A program made the translations under genes and the position numbers. A DNA stretch of 64,000 nt, taken from NCBI GenBank assembly GCA_963663675.1, contig OY760498.1, positions 3,968,001 through 4,032,000 on the forward strand, in the 5' to 3' direction. Source of the stretch: CAINVV01 sp963663675 (GTDB lineage Bacteria; Bacteroidota; Bacteroidia; Bacteroidales; Prolixibacteraceae). This document shows positions 53,663 through 63,060 of this stretch, piece by piece. Each line of letters starts with the position of its first letter. Positions within the stretch are counted from its first letter, which is position 1. The notes beneath the pieces were generated by a model that had not been told where the DNA came from, made no database searches, and saw nothing but the letters and a program-made list of their open reading frames with translations.

Positions 53663-54988
53663 ATGGTAATATTGATCAAAGCAGCTCAACTCATTCTGAG
53701 TCTTTCCATACTGGTAATTATCCATGAATTCGGGCACTTTATCTTTGCCAAAATTTTTGGCTGCAGGGTAGAAAAATTCTACCTGTTTTTTGACCCCTGG
53801 TTTTCTCTTTTTAAGACTCAAAAAGGGGAAACAGAATATGGTGTTGGTTGGCTACCCTTGGGCGGATATGTTAAAATCTCAGGGATGATTGATGAATCCA
53901 TGGACAAAGAGCAAATGAAATTGCCTCCTCAACCCTGGGAATTCAGATCCAAACCTACCTGGCAAAGGTTGCTGATAATGATTGGCGGTGTACTTTTCAA
54001 TCTGATACTGGCTCTTGCACTTTATTCCATGTTACTGTTTACCTGGGGTGAGGAGTATCTTCCCACTCAAAATGCCAAATATGGAATTGTAGCCTCGGAT
54101 ACCGGCCTTGAGATAGGTCTTAAAAACGGAGACAAAATTCTTTCGGTTGATGGCAAACAAATAGAGAGTTTCTATAAAATAATTCCAACCATCGTGTTGG
54201 ATGGTGCAAAAACTATTGAAGTATTGAGGGATACTCAAAAAATAACCCTGCAAATCCGGAAAGAAATTATCCCCAAACTTCTTACCGACAAAAATATTCT
54301 CTCCCCCCGTATTCCCTATTCGTGTAAAATCATTGGTTTTGCCAAGCAATCGGCCGCAAGAGATGCCGGATTGGAAATCGGTGACGAGATTATAACTGCC
54401 GACAGCATCAAATTCACCTATTACGATGAATTTGTTGATAAACTTGCGGCATCAAAAGATAAAGACATCCACCTGGAAGTTATGCGCAACGGGGTTGTAT
54501 CAATTAAAAAAGTCAGCATTGGTCCTTCAGGTCTGCTTGGAATTCAAAGAGCCATTGATCTGGAAGGTCTGTTTGAATATAAAACAATAAAGTACAGTTT
54601 TCTGCAATCCATTCCGGCAGGCATAACAAAAGGATATCATGCCGTCGGTGATTATCTGAAACAGTTCAAACTTCTGTTTTCTCCTGAAACAAAAGCCTAC
54701 GAGTCCCTGGGCGGATTTATTGCCATTGGAAACATTTTCCCGGGTATGTGGGATTGGGAATCATTCTGGAACCTGACCGCTTTTCTTTCAATTATCCTTG
54801 CAGTAATGAATATTCTGCCAATTCCTGCTTTGGATGGTGGTCATGTGCTGTTTCTGCTTTATGAAATCATAACCCGCCGGAAACCAAGTGATAAATTTCT
54901 GGAATATGCACAGATTGGAGGGATGATACTTTTATTCGCCCTTTTGCTTTATGCCAATGGGAATGACATTCTGAAATTATTCAGGTAA
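53663..54988 (+). CDS. rseP: RIP metalloprotease RseP (site-2 protease)
   Basis: Membrane-embedded zinc protease that cuts transmembrane segments such as anti-sigma factors and leftover signal peptides. It has 441 residues. The HExxH motif is IIHEFGH (His21, Glu22, His25) in the first membrane helix, and the third zinc ligand lies in ALDGGHV near residue 390. Two PDZ-like segments lie between (DTGLEIGLKNGDKI and DAGLEIGDEII). It may process the anti-sigma-like protein encoded at 14586-15311; this is speculation. Confidence 0.95.
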   Translation: MVILIKAAQLILSLSILVIIHEFGHFIFAKIFGCRVEKFYLFFDPWFSLFKTQKGETEYGVGWLPLGGYVKISGMIDESMDKEQMKLPPQPWEFRSKPTWQRLLIMIGGVLFNLILALALYSMLLFTWGEEYLPTQNAKYGIVASDTGLEIGLKNGDKILSVDGKQIESFYKIIPTIVLDGAKTIEVLRDTQKITLQIRKEIIPKLLTDKNILSPRIPYSCKIIGFAKQSAARDAGLEIGDEIITADSIKFTYYDEFVDKLAASKDKDIHLEVMRNGVVSIKKVSIGPSGLLGIQRAIDLEGLFEYKTIKYSFLQSIPAGITKGYHAVGDYLKQFKLLFSPETKAYESLGGFIAIGNIFPGMWDWESFWNLTAFLSIILAVMNILPIPALDGGHVLFLLYEIITRRKPSDKFLEYAQIGGMILLFALLLYANGNDILKLFR

Positions 54989-55111
54989 GGAAGAAAAATG
55001 TATTCCCGACATTTCAGGGCCATTCAATGGCAGAATATTCCTGATAGTAATTTCTGACTGCCTTTTTAAAACAAATTAGGTCCAGATAAAATAATTCAAT
55101 AAAAAGATTGC

Positions 55112-55119
55112 TATATTTG
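55112..55119 (+). promoter_or_regulatory. -7 element TATATTTG before tatA
   Basis: TATATTTG matches TAnnTTTG 26 bases upstream of the tatA ATG. No clear -33 element is seen. Confidence 0.5.
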
Positions 55120-55145
55120 CGTCAAACAATAAAAAACAGGAAGCT

Positions 55146-55361
55146 ATGAACTTATTTATACTGGGAGTGTTAAGCGGTGCGCATGTAGTATTGATTATTG
55201 CGGCTCTGCTGCTTTTGTTCGGTGGCCAGAAAATTCCTGAATTAATGGGCGGTCTTGGAAAAGGAATGAAGGAGTTTAAAAAGGCTATGAAGGAAGAAGA
55301 ACCAACGACTCCTACTGCACCCCCAACAGAAGAGAAGAAAAACGAATCTCTGAAACAATAA
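55146..55361 (+). CDS. tatA: Sec-independent translocase protein TatA
   Basis: A 71-residue pore-forming subunit of the twin-arginine translocase. It has an N-terminal membrane helix (residues 5-24: LGVLSGAHVVLIIAALLLLF), the FGGQKIPELMGGLGKGMKEF amphipathic helix, and a charged tail. The FG dipeptide after the membrane helix is conserved. It is monocistronic, framed by a promoter element and a perfect terminator; tatC is not in the window. Confidence 0.93.
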   Translation: MNLFILGVLSGAHVVLIIAALLLLFGGQKIPELMGGLGKGMKEFKKAMKEEEPTTPTAPPTEEKKNESLKQ

Positions 55362-55383
55362 CAGGGATCGAACCTCATATATT

Positions 55384-55418
55384 AATACCCCGATGTCTTC
55401 ATCGGGGTATTTTTTTTC
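55384..55418 (+). terminator. Perfect 12-bp terminator after tatA
   Basis: AATACCCCGATG, loop TCTT, CATCGGGGTATT followed by a run of T. Confidence 0.93.
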
Positions 55419-55623
55419 TCCTTGAAACTATCCCTTCAAGGTTCTGATTGCCTTATATTATTGAACCACTCAATATTAATCTATTTGCAGAATGGACTTT
55501 CCGCGATTTTTTTCAAATGCCGTATACAATTTTTATCGATTATCCAATTTTTCTGTAACGAAATGAATTGTTGATCGTCTTATTGTTAAACGGACTAAAA
55601 AGTAATCCTAAAAATTCCGCGTT

Positions 55624-56343
55624 ATGAATAGAAAAATATGGAATAGCCTGATGTTATTATGGCTTCTGACAATTTCTTTTTCAGCCACTTCCTGCATACC
55701 TCATATTCATGGAAATGGAAAAGTTGTAAAAGAAGTACGCAATGTCTCCAACTTCAATGAGATAGCCGTGAGTACTGGCATCGAGGTGTTAATTAACCAG
55801 GACACATTTGAAAAAGTAGTGGTAGAAACGGATGAAAACATCCAAAAAATTCTTAAAACTGAAGTACATGGAGGGAAGCTGAAAATATTCCTTGAAGAGG
55901 GAATTCAGCATGCAAAAGAATTGAAAGTCTATGTCACGGTGAAACAAATCAGTTCAGTTGAAGCCAATTCAGGCTCAGAGGTAAAGTCAGGCAGTAATAT
56001 TACTGCTGATAACTTAAAAATACATTCATCCAGCGGATCAGAAGTAAAAATGGAAGTAAGCTGCAACCAGCTGAAAGTCGACTCAAGCAGCGGCAGCGAA
56101 CTTCATGTATCAGGGACATCTCAACTTATTGAAGCAGAAAGCTCAAGCGGCTCGGAACTTGATGCTTCCAGGCTTGTGGCAGAGAAATGCATAGCCTCAG
56201 CATCCAGTGGGTCAAACCTGAGCGTACATGCGACAAAGGAAATTAGGGCAAATGCAAGCAGCGGATCAGATGTTGATGTCCATGGCAATCCTTCCATTCG
56301 GGACACAAACAGTTCCAGTGGAGGTGATGTAAACTTCAGATAA
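55624..56343 (+). CDS. DUF2807 (head GIN domain) lipoprotein
   Basis: A 239-residue exported protein. The signal peptide ends in SATSC, with Cys24 as probable lipid-modified residue. The body is the DUF2807 right-handed beta-helix: NGKVVKEVRNVSNFNEIAV at the start and five or more turns marked by SSGSEV, SSGSEL, SSGSNL and SSGSDV, spaced about 20 residues. Such proteins are abundant in Bacteroidota and probably sit at the cell surface; function unknown. The paralogue 150 bases downstream has the same length. Confidence 0.87.
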   Translation: MNRKIWNSLMLLWLLTISFSATSCIPHIHGNGKVVKEVRNVSNFNEIAVSTGIEVLINQDTFEKVVVETDENIQKILKTEVHGGKLKIFLEEGIQHAKELKVYVTVKQISSVEANSGSEVKSGSNITADNLKIHSSSGSEVKMEVSCNQLKVDSSSGSELHVSGTSQLIEAESSSGSELDASRLVAEKCIASASSGSNLSVHATKEIRANASSGSDVDVHGNPSIRDTNSSSGGDVNFR

Positions 56344-56496
56344 CTCATCTCTATATATATCACCAGAAGAATGGTTAGGCTGAATTTCGGCTTAACCATT
56401 CGCTTTTTTTTCAACATTTTTTGGTCAGTTTTCAGCTTGCAACAATTTGAATTTTATCTCGTCCTTGGTATGTATAATTATTAAAAACAATTTGAC

Positions 56497-57216
56497 ATGA
56501 TACGAAAAAATTGGTTCGGTTTAAAATCTTCATTATTTATGATTTGTCTTCTGGTTGTTTTAAACGGAATGGCGAATGTCAACGGAAACGGGAAAGTAGT
56601 CAAAGAAGAACGCAACATTTCCGGGTTCAAAGGTATAGCTGTTTATAACGCGATCCACCTCTATTTAAATCAGGGCACAGCGGAAAAGGTCACCGTTGAA
56701 GCAGAAGAAGAAATAATACACCATTTATATACGGAGGTGACAGGAGGTGTATTGAAAATAGGGGTCAAAGGCAGTGTAAACAATATCGGTGAGATGAATG
56801 TATATGTCACCCTGAAAGAAATTAACTCCCTGGAATCAGGATCAGCTGCAAAAGTGGAGTGCGAAGGGAAAATAGAGACCGGAGAGCTTAAAATCTCAAC
56901 AGGTAGTGCGTCGTCAATTAAAATGGACCTTAAATGTGATAAACTTGAGATCAGATCAGAAAGTGCAAGTAAAATCAGAATCACCGGAACTGCACAGTCT
57001 TTAGATACCGAGAGTTCCAGCGCATCATCTTTAGACCTCTCTGAACTTAAAGCTGAAAAAGGGGAAGTAGAAGCTTCCAGCGCAGCATCAGTAAAGGTTC
57101 AGGTAACCCGTGAGGTCGATGCCAAGGCCAGCAGCGGAGCGGGTATCACCATAACTGGGAATCCTGCTTCAAGAAATTCAGACAGTTCAAGTGGCGGTTC
57201 TGTCAGATACAGGTAG
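56497..57216 (+). CDS. DUF2807 (head GIN domain) exported protein, paralogue
   Basis: A 239-residue paralogue of the previous gene. The signal peptide (residues 1-27) has no lipobox Cys, so it is probably soluble in the periplasm or secreted. The repeat turns read GSAAKV, GSASSI, ESASKI, SSASSL, SSAASV and SSGAGI: the Ser-Gly-Ser of the first copy has largely become Ser-Ala-Ser. The tail SSSGGSVRYR matches SSSGGDVNFR of the first copy. The pair arose by tandem duplication. Confidence 0.87.
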   Translation: MIRKNWFGLKSSLFMICLLVVLNGMANVNGNGKVVKEERNISGFKGIAVYNAIHLYLNQGTAEKVTVEAEEEIIHHLYTEVTGGVLKIGVKGSVNNIGEMNVYVTLKEINSLESGSAAKVECEGKIETGELKISTGSASSIKMDLKCDKLEIRSESASKIRITGTAQSLDTESSSASSLDLSELKAEKGEVEASSAASVKVQVTREVDAKASSGAGITITGNPASRNSDSSSGGSVRYR

Positions 57217-57220
57217 AAAA

Positions 57221-57260
57221 AAATGCACACGTAACATGAATATCTGTTACGCGTGCATTT
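57221..57260. terminator. Bidirectional terminator between the DUF2807 and TetR genes
   Basis: AAATGCACACGTAAC (57221-57235) pairs with GTTACGCGTGCATTT (57246-57260) with one mismatch, between convergent genes. Confidence 0.85.
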
Positions 57261-57278
57261 ATATAGGTATACTAATTT

Positions 57279-57881
57279 TTAATCCCTTCGCATGATGCCG
57301 TAACAAATAATCTTGACGATGGCATCTACACTCTTTCCAAGATCATTGGAGCGGTAAGGTCCGGCAGAAAGTGGCATCTCCAGTCCCCGGATAGCAGTAG
57401 TAATTCCGATAGCAACCAGCGTAAAATCTTTGATCACAAATTTGTGTTGCCTGGCACCTTCAAGCAGAATTCGCTTCATCATGCGGATTTCCTCCTGATC
57501 ATACTGGGATTTGATTTTATCTATGAATTCAACTGCTGCCGTATCATTTTCAATCGCATTGTAAAAATTTGCCAGTTGCCTGTAAGTTGTGATTTTTGTC
57601 ATCACATAATCGCGCAGTTTATCCGCGGGGTCCATGTCCTTTTGCAGAACTTTGGCTAACTCTACTCTAAGAATATCTGCCTCCTTCTGAATTACCTCCT
57701 GAAACAGGTCCTCCTTACTGCTAAAATAATAGTAGAGTGAGCTTTTACCTTTTCTGACAGCATTGGCAATGTCGTCCAAAGTTGTCTTTTTATAACCAAA
57801 TTTGCTGAAAATTTCCTGTGCGATCGTTAATATATTTTCGCGAACCGCATCTTTTTTCGTGCCTAAGTTTTCGTTGCTCAT
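57279..57881 (-). CDS. TetR-family transcriptional regulator
   Basis: A 200-residue regulator. The N-terminal helix-turn-helix is QEIFSKFGYKKTTLDDIANAVRKGKSSLYYYF with SKEDLF after it, the TetR signature. The C-terminal ligand domain is not recognised. The ATG at 57881 is used; the open frame runs 9 codons further to a TTG. It lies 33 bases downstream of rnr on the same strand and may be in its operon. Target genes cannot be told. Confidence 0.9.
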   Translation of the reverse strand: MSNENLGTKKDAVRENILTIAQEIFSKFGYKKTTLDDIANAVRKGKSSLYYYFSSKEDLFQEVIQKEADILRVELAKVLQKDMDPADKLRDYVMTKITTYRQLANFYNAIENDTAAVEFIDKIKSQYDQEEIRMMKRILLEGARQHKFVIKDFTLVAIGITTAIRGLEMPLSAGPYRSNDLGKSVDAIVKIICYGIMRRD

Positions 57882-57914
57882 AGGTTGTAGTTCATCTTTA
57901 GTGACCAAATATAA

Positions 57915-60068
57915 TTATTTTGTTGTAGAAACAACAATTTTGAAATCAAGCTGCTTTTTTTCCAGGTTGGCTCTTAGTATTTCAATCATGACCTCGTCAC
58001 CCAACTGGTATTTTCTGTGTGACCTCCTTCCGGTAATACAATAATTCTTTTCATCAAACTGGTAATAGTCATCAGTAAGTTCATGCAGCGGCACCATTCC
58101 TTCACATTTATTTTCTTCAATCTCGACATAGATACCCCATTCTGTAACACCCGAAATGACACCTTTGTATTGTTGTCCTATTTTATCAGACATAAATTCC
58201 ACCTGTTTATACTTGATGGAAGCACGTTCTGCATTGGCAGCCCGATACTCCATGTCAGAGGAATGCTTGCACATCTCCTCGTATTTGTTGGCAGCAACTG
58301 AGGTACCATCCTGAAGATACCTGTCAAGCAACCGGTGAACCATCATATCCGGGTATCTCCTAATTGGAGATGTGAAGTGTGTATAGTATTCAAAACCAAG
58401 ACCGTAGTGACCAATATTGCGGGTAGAATATACAGCCTTTGCCATAGTCCTGATGGCAAGGGTCTCTATTACATTCTGTTCTTTCCTGCCTGAAACATGC
58501 ATGATCAGCTTGTTCATGGATTCGGATACAGCTGCAGGTGAACTGGTCATGATTCCGTAACCAAAACGTTTGATAAAATGGTTGAATGTCTCCAGCTTCT
58601 CAGGATCCGGCTTGTCATGGATACGGTAAACAAAGGTCTTCTCTTTTTTCTTTGGACCGGGTTTTCCGATCAGCTCAGCAACCAGCTTATTTGCCAGTAG
58701 CATAAACTCTTCAATCAGTTTATTGGAATCTTTGGATTCCTTGAAAAATACATTAATTGGTTTCCCTGCATCGTCAACAAGGATTTTTACTTCCACACGG
58801 TCAAAATCGATTGATCCGCCTTCAAAACGCTTAGCTCTGAGTTTCTTCGCCAGGTTGTCGAGCGTCAGGATCTCTTCCTTCATATCTCCTTCCCTTGTTT
58901 CGATAACTGTCTGTGCCTCTTCGTAAGTAAACCTTCTATTGGAATATATTACGGTTCTGCCAAACCACTGTTGGTGAACTTTTGCGTTATCATCCAATTG
59001 AAATACAGCTGAATAACATAATTTCTCTTCATTTGGCCTCAAGGAACAGACCCCGTTGGATAATCTTTCAGGCAGCATTGGAACGACCCTGTCCACCAGG
59101 TATACGGAGGTGGCACGGTTGTATGCCTCTTCCTCAATGATGGAATTGTGTTTAACATAGTAAGTGACATCGGCGATGTGGACTCCTACTTCCCAGAAAC
59201 CGTTCTCCAGTTTTTGAACAGAAAGGGCATCGTCAAAGTCTTTCGCGTCTGCAGGATCAATGGTAAAAGTCGGCACTTTCCTGAAGTCCCTGCGATTGGT
59301 AATCTCTTCAGGAGGGATAGCCAGTGGAATTTTGTTGGCTGCCTCATCAACCTTTTCGGGATACTTGTATGGCAAACCATATTCCGCTAATATGGCATGC
59401 ATTTCCGTTGTATTAGAACCTGCATCTCCAAGTACATCAATGATCTCTGCAAACGGATTACGTGCTTTTTCCGGCCAGTCCAGAATTCTGGCTACGGCCT
59501 TTTGTCCGTTTTTGGCTCCCTTTAATTTCTCCTGCGGAATAAAAAGATCAAAAGGCATTCTTTTGGTTGGTACCAGGAACGCTGAAAACCTGGAGATCTC
59601 TACGGTTCCGACGATGGTAGTCTGTGCTCGTTCTATTACCTCAACAACCTCGCCTTCGGGATCACTCTTTTTCCTGCGGGCGAACATCCTGATCTTGACT
59701 TTATCTCCGTCAAGTGCATGATTCATGTTGGAGGACTGGATCAAAACTGTAACATTGATCTCTTCACAGAACACCTTTCCAAATCCCTTGTAATCCAGGT
59801 CCATAGTTCCAATGAAAGTGCCACCGCTTTTTGCCTTTAAACGATACCTGCCTCTTGAAACCTCTTCGAGAGCCTCGTTTTCCTGCAGTTCCTTTAAAAC
59901 AACTACTACAAGCTGTTGAGCAGTGGTATTTTTTGACCCAATTTTAGAGGAGATCTGTTTGTAATTGTAAACAAAGGTTGGCTCCTCATAAAAGAGGGCC
60001 ATGATAGTTGTTTTCAGCCCGGCCTTGTTAAAATTCAAAGCCTTTTCCAGCTTTTTACCTTTTGACAT
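57915..60068 (-). CDS. rnr: Ribonuclease R
   Basis: 3'-5' exoribonuclease that degrades structured RNA and rRNA. It has 717 residues: an N-terminal winged-helix and cold-shock OB domains, the RNB catalytic domain with TIDPADAKDFDDALSV (metal-binding Asp cluster), RRYPDMMVHRLL, and a C-terminal S1 domain (GVISGVTEWGIYVEIEEN). Length and motifs are complete. It is the upstream gene of the tetR pair; the 420-base region before it is shared with the divergent metF. Confidence 0.97.
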   Translation of the reverse strand: MSKGKKLEKALNFNKAGLKTTIMALFYEEPTFVYNYKQISSKIGSKNTTAQQLVVVVLKELQENEALEEVSRGRYRLKAKSGGTFIGTMDLDYKGFGKVFCEEINVTVLIQSSNMNHALDGDKVKIRMFARRKKSDPEGEVVEVIERAQTTIVGTVEISRFSAFLVPTKRMPFDLFIPQEKLKGAKNGQKAVARILDWPEKARNPFAEIIDVLGDAGSNTTEMHAILAEYGLPYKYPEKVDEAANKIPLAIPPEEITNRRDFRKVPTFTIDPADAKDFDDALSVQKLENGFWEVGVHIADVTYYVKHNSIIEEEAYNRATSVYLVDRVVPMLPERLSNGVCSLRPNEEKLCYSAVFQLDDNAKVHQQWFGRTVIYSNRRFTYEEAQTVIETREGDMKEEILTLDNLAKKLRAKRFEGGSIDFDRVEVKILVDDAGKPINVFFKESKDSNKLIEEFMLLANKLVAELIGKPGPKKKEKTFVYRIHDKPDPEKLETFNHFIKRFGYGIMTSSPAAVSESMNKLIMHVSGRKEQNVIETLAIRTMAKAVYSTRNIGHYGLGFEYYTHFTSPIRRYPDMMVHRLLDRYLQDGTSVAANKYEEMCKHSSDMEYRAANAERASIKYKQVEFMSDKIGQQYKGVISGVTEWGIYVEIEENKCEGMVPLHELTDDYYQFDEKNYCITGRRSHRKYQLGDEVMIEILRANLEKKQLDFKIVVSTTK

Positions 60069-60237
60069 TCATTTAAATTTTTGAAACCATTAAATGTAAT
60101 ATAAATTTCGAACATTTTTATCCTGTATTCGATTTAGAAATAATTAAAGAAAATATTTCGTGTCAGGTTTGGCACCTGCTCGTCATAATAAAAAGTGTTC
60201 TAATTTACAAAGCGATCCAAAATCGAAAAGGCAAAAG

Positions 60238-60269
60238 TTGTGAACAAGGGAACTAATAGTTTATATTTG
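60238..60269 (+). promoter_or_regulatory. Promoter of metF
   Basis: TTG at 60238-60240, 21-base spacer and TATATTTG at 60262-60269 match the Bacteroidota -33/-7 consensus. Transcription would start near 60276, leaving a leader of about 210 bases. The rest of the rnr-metF gap (60069-60237) shows nothing else I can name. Confidence 0.6.
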
Positions 60270-60275
60270 CAAATC

Positions 60276-60488
60276 TTACTGAAATGGTACGCAGTACATT
60301 ACATAAAATGGAACCGAAGCTCAGCAAAACAAGTTGATAACTTGCAGAATCGCAACCATTTGACCGTCAAAAAACAAATTAATAATACATGAAATATCCA
60401 TCCCGGCATGTCGGGACCAACCTACATGAAAATAAATTATGGCATCATGGATATTCCGTTTGGCAATTAAAAAATAAGTTTTTATCAA
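60276..60488 (+). promoter_or_regulatory. Structured leader of metF, possible cis-regulatory RNA
   Basis: A long leader with three stem candidates: CAAGTT/AACTTG (60330-60344), an inner hairpin CCCG/CGGG (60402-60415), and a 9-bp long-range pair AATATCCAT (60393-60401) with ATGGATATT (60447-60455) enclosing it. It does not match the SAM-I or SAM-II motifs I know. Regulation by methionine or SAM is only a suggestion from the gene downstream. Confidence 0.35.
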
Positions 60489-61442
60489 ATGAAAGTCACA
60501 GATCTGATAGGCCCTTCCACAAAAACCATCTTCTCATTCGAACTTCTTCCCCCGCTTAAAGGGCAGAGTGCATCAAAATTGTATGAAACGATTGATGAAC
60601 TTATTGAGTATAAACCCGCTTATATCAATCTGACTACTCATCGTGACGAAATCGAATATCGTCCCCTGGACAATGGTTTGCTGGAAAAGAAAATTGTACG
60701 CAAACGTCCTGGGACTGTAGCCATTGCAGCAGCAATTCAACACAAATACGGCATACCAGTAGTCCCACATGTAGTTTGCGGCGGATTCACCAAAGAAGAG
60801 ACCGAAAATATGCTGATAGATCTCAACTTTCTTGGCATCAAAAATGTCCTGGCACTCCGTGGTGACGGACTGAAATCTGAGAATTTCTTTGTTCCTGAAA
60901 AAAACGGACATGCACATGCCAATGAACTGGTCGAACAGATAGTTCAGCTGCGAAGCGGCAGGTACCTTGATCCGGATCTGAAGAACAGGACTGCCATGGA
61001 TTTTTGCATCGGAGTTGCCGGATATCCCGAGAAACATTCTGAAGCTTCGAATCTTGAAACAGATTTGCAGTACCTCAAACAGAAAGTTGGTGCAGGCGCA
61101 GATTACGTGGTCACACAGATGTTTTTCGACAACAGAAAATATTACGATTTCGTGGATCGTTGCAGGGCTGCCGGCATTACAGTTCCAATAATACCCGGAA
61201 TCAAACCGCTGGCACTGATGAATCAGATAACCTTACTTCCCAAAATTTTCAGCATTGACATTCCTGAGGAATTTGCCTCTGAAGTAAGAAAATGCAAAAC
61301 CAATGATGAAGCACGACAGTTAGGGACCGAATGGGCAATACTTCAAGCCAAAGACCTGATTGCCAATAAGGTACCTTGTCTTCACATCTACACTTACGGA
61401 ATCTCTGATAATACGCGGCAAATAGCTAAAACTATCATATAA
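60489..61442 (+). CDS. metF: 5,10-methylenetetrahydrofolate reductase
   Basis: FAD enzyme that makes 5-methyl-tetrahydrofolate for methionine synthesis. It has 317 residues in a TIM barrel: IFSFELLPPLKG at the N-terminus, NLTTHRDE, NVLALRGDG, GADYVVTQMFFDN and the closing CLHIYTYG. These are the standard MetF motifs, with Glu in FSFELLPP at the catalytic position. It is followed 8 bases later by rdgB, possibly co-transcribed. Confidence 0.96.
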   Translation: MKVTDLIGPSTKTIFSFELLPPLKGQSASKLYETIDELIEYKPAYINLTTHRDEIEYRPLDNGLLEKKIVRKRPGTVAIAAAIQHKYGIPVVPHVVCGGFTKEETENMLIDLNFLGIKNVLALRGDGLKSENFFVPEKNGHAHANELVEQIVQLRSGRYLDPDLKNRTAMDFCIGVAGYPEKHSEASNLETDLQYLKQKVGAGADYVVTQMFFDNRKYYDFVDRCRAAGITVPIIPGIKPLALMNQITLLPKIFSIDIPEEFASEVRKCKTNDEARQLGTEWAILQAKDLIANKVPCLHIYTYGISDNTRQIAKTII

Positions 61443-61450
61443 CCGGACTT

Positions 61451-62053
61451 ATGCACCAACTCGTTTTTGCCACCAACAATGAACACAAGCTCAGAGAGTT
61501 GGGTGAAATTCTTAAGAATGAGTTCAAGCTTCTCAGTCTCAATGACATATCCTGTTTAGATGAAATTCCTGAAACCGGTAAAACCCTTGAAACCAATGCA
61601 TCGCAAAAATCATTTTATATATGGGACCGGTACGGCATCGATTGTTTTTCGGATGATTCCGGCCTTGAAATATCGGTATTAAACAATGCCCCCGGAGTAT
61701 ATTCTGCCCGGTACGCAGGTGAAGGAAGAAACTCAGATGACAATGTTGCGAAAGTTCTGAAAGAATTGCAAGGAAAGGGGAACAGGAAAGCCTGTTTCAG
61801 ATGTGTCATATCACTGATTATCAAAGGACAGGAATATCAGTTCGAAGGCCGGGTAGAAGGCGAAATCCTGCCCGAAAGAAAGGGCACTGCCGGTTTCGGT
61901 TATGATCCTATTTTTTGTCCCGCAGGTTTTAAGGAATCCTTTGCTGAAATGAATGCAGATCTGAAAAACGGCATAAGCCACCGTGGCAGAGCCGTAAAAA
62001 AACTAGTTAGGTTTCTTTTAGAAGAATATCCCAAATTACCAGACAAGGGATGA
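61451..62053 (+). CDS. rdgB: XTP/dITP diphosphatase (HAM1/RdgB)
   Basis: House-cleaning nucleotide pyrophosphatase that removes ITP, XTP and their deoxy forms. It has 200 residues with FATNNEHKLRELGEIL at the N-terminus, the catalytic SDDSGLEISVL, ARYAGEGRNSDDN, GTAGFGYDPIF and SHRGRAVKKL at the C-terminus. All signature motifs of the family are complete. Cytoplasmic. It lies 8 bases after metF. Confidence 0.96.
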   Translation: MHQLVFATNNEHKLRELGEILKNEFKLLSLNDISCLDEIPETGKTLETNASQKSFYIWDRYGIDCFSDDSGLEISVLNNAPGVYSARYAGEGRNSDDNVAKVLKELQGKGNRKACFRCVISLIIKGQEYQFEGRVEGEILPERKGTAGFGYDPIFCPAGFKESFAEMNADLKNGISHRGRAVKKLVRFLLEEYPKLPDKG

Positions 62054-62154
62054 GGGTATCCACGGGAGTAAATTTTATTTTTTGGAGTTCCCCGCCACTT
62101 AAGGCATCAAAGATTTTTAAATTTCTTGTTATTCATTGAAATTGCAAAAAGGGA

Positions 62155-62880
62155 ATGTTCTACAAAACTGAAGGCATCTTCCTGCATGGTCTGAAATATG
62201 GTGATTCCGGAAAGATAGTGACTGTCTATACTGAAGCATTCGGGAGAAGTACATTTCTCCTGCAGGGAATTCATGCTAAAAAATCTTCCGGCAAAGTCAA
62301 CCTTCTGCAGCCACTCTTCCTTCTTGACATGGAAACGGATCACCGGCAAGGCAGGGAGTTGCAAAGAGCCCGGGAAATCAAAATCAGTCACCCCTACCAG
62401 ACAATCCCTTATGAGATCATCAAATCGTCCCAGGCAATTTTTTTGTCTGAATTGCTTTATAAGGTCCTCCGAGAAGAGGAAGCCAGGCCTGAACTTTTTC
62501 ACTTCCTCAGCAGCTCTTTTCAAATATTTGATTTGATGCGGGAAGGAACGACCAATTTCCATCTGGCCTTTCTGATGCAGCTAACCCGATATATGGGATT
62601 TGCCCCTGAGAATAACTACTCGGTAGAAAAGCAACTTTTTGATATGGTATCAGGTGATTTTGCAAGGATAAAACCACAACATCACTATTTTCTTGATCCA
62701 CCGGAAAGCAAAATAATTTCTGATATCATGAACAGGTCATATGAAGATATAGGTCAATTGAACCTTGACTCTTCCCGGCGAAATCTTATACTTTTGAAGA
62801 TTATTGATTATTTCTCGCTGCATTTGGGTATTAGGCTTCAAATAAAATCACTGGATGTCTTTCATGAATTATTTTCATAA
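62155..62880 (+). CDS. recO: DNA repair protein RecO
   Basis: Mediator of RecFOR recombination that helps load RecA on SSB-coated DNA. It has 241 residues: an N-terminal OB-fold (KTEGIFLHGLKYGDSGKIVTVYTE, GRSTFLLQG) and a helical C-terminal domain (LSELLYKVLREEE, HFLSSSFQ). No Cys zinc motif is present; several RecO families also lack it. The ATG at 62155 begins the OB-fold at the expected place. Confidence 0.92.
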   Translation: MFYKTEGIFLHGLKYGDSGKIVTVYTEAFGRSTFLLQGIHAKKSSGKVNLLQPLFLLDMETDHRQGRELQRAREIKISHPYQTIPYEIIKSSQAIFLSELLYKVLREEEARPELFHFLSSSFQIFDLMREGTTNFHLAFLMQLTRYMGFAPENNYSVEKQLFDMVSGDFARIKPQHHYFLDPPESKIISDIMNRSYEDIGQLNLDSSRRNLILLKIIDYFSLHLGIRLQIKSLDVFHELFS

Positions 62881-63013
62881 ACATTTACATGTTTGTGAAT
62901 ATTTGCCTTACAAAAATGCTATATTATTATCAATCAATATGATAAACATTTAGCATTTATTCTTGACCGATTATTATTGAAATTTGTAAACATTCTATAT
63001 TTTACACCGACAA

Positions 63014-63043
63014 TTGCCATTCACAATTTTTTCAGTACTTTTG
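63014..63043 (+). promoter_or_regulatory. Promoter of the aminotransferase-like gene
   Basis: TTG (63014-63016), 19-base spacer and TACTTTTG (63036-63043) fit the -33/-7 consensus. It is 18 bases before the ATG. Confidence 0.7.
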
Positions 63044-63060
63044 TAACAGATATTATCAGT

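Noticed and set aside
60276..60488. SAM-I or SAM-II riboswitch before metF
   Set aside because: The conserved core sequences of those classes are absent; kept only as an unnamed structured leader.
60573..61037. 154-codon minus-strand frame within metF
   Set aside because: Antisense shadow of metF, with a composition typical of shadows (Phe/Cys/Ile rich) and no homology signal.
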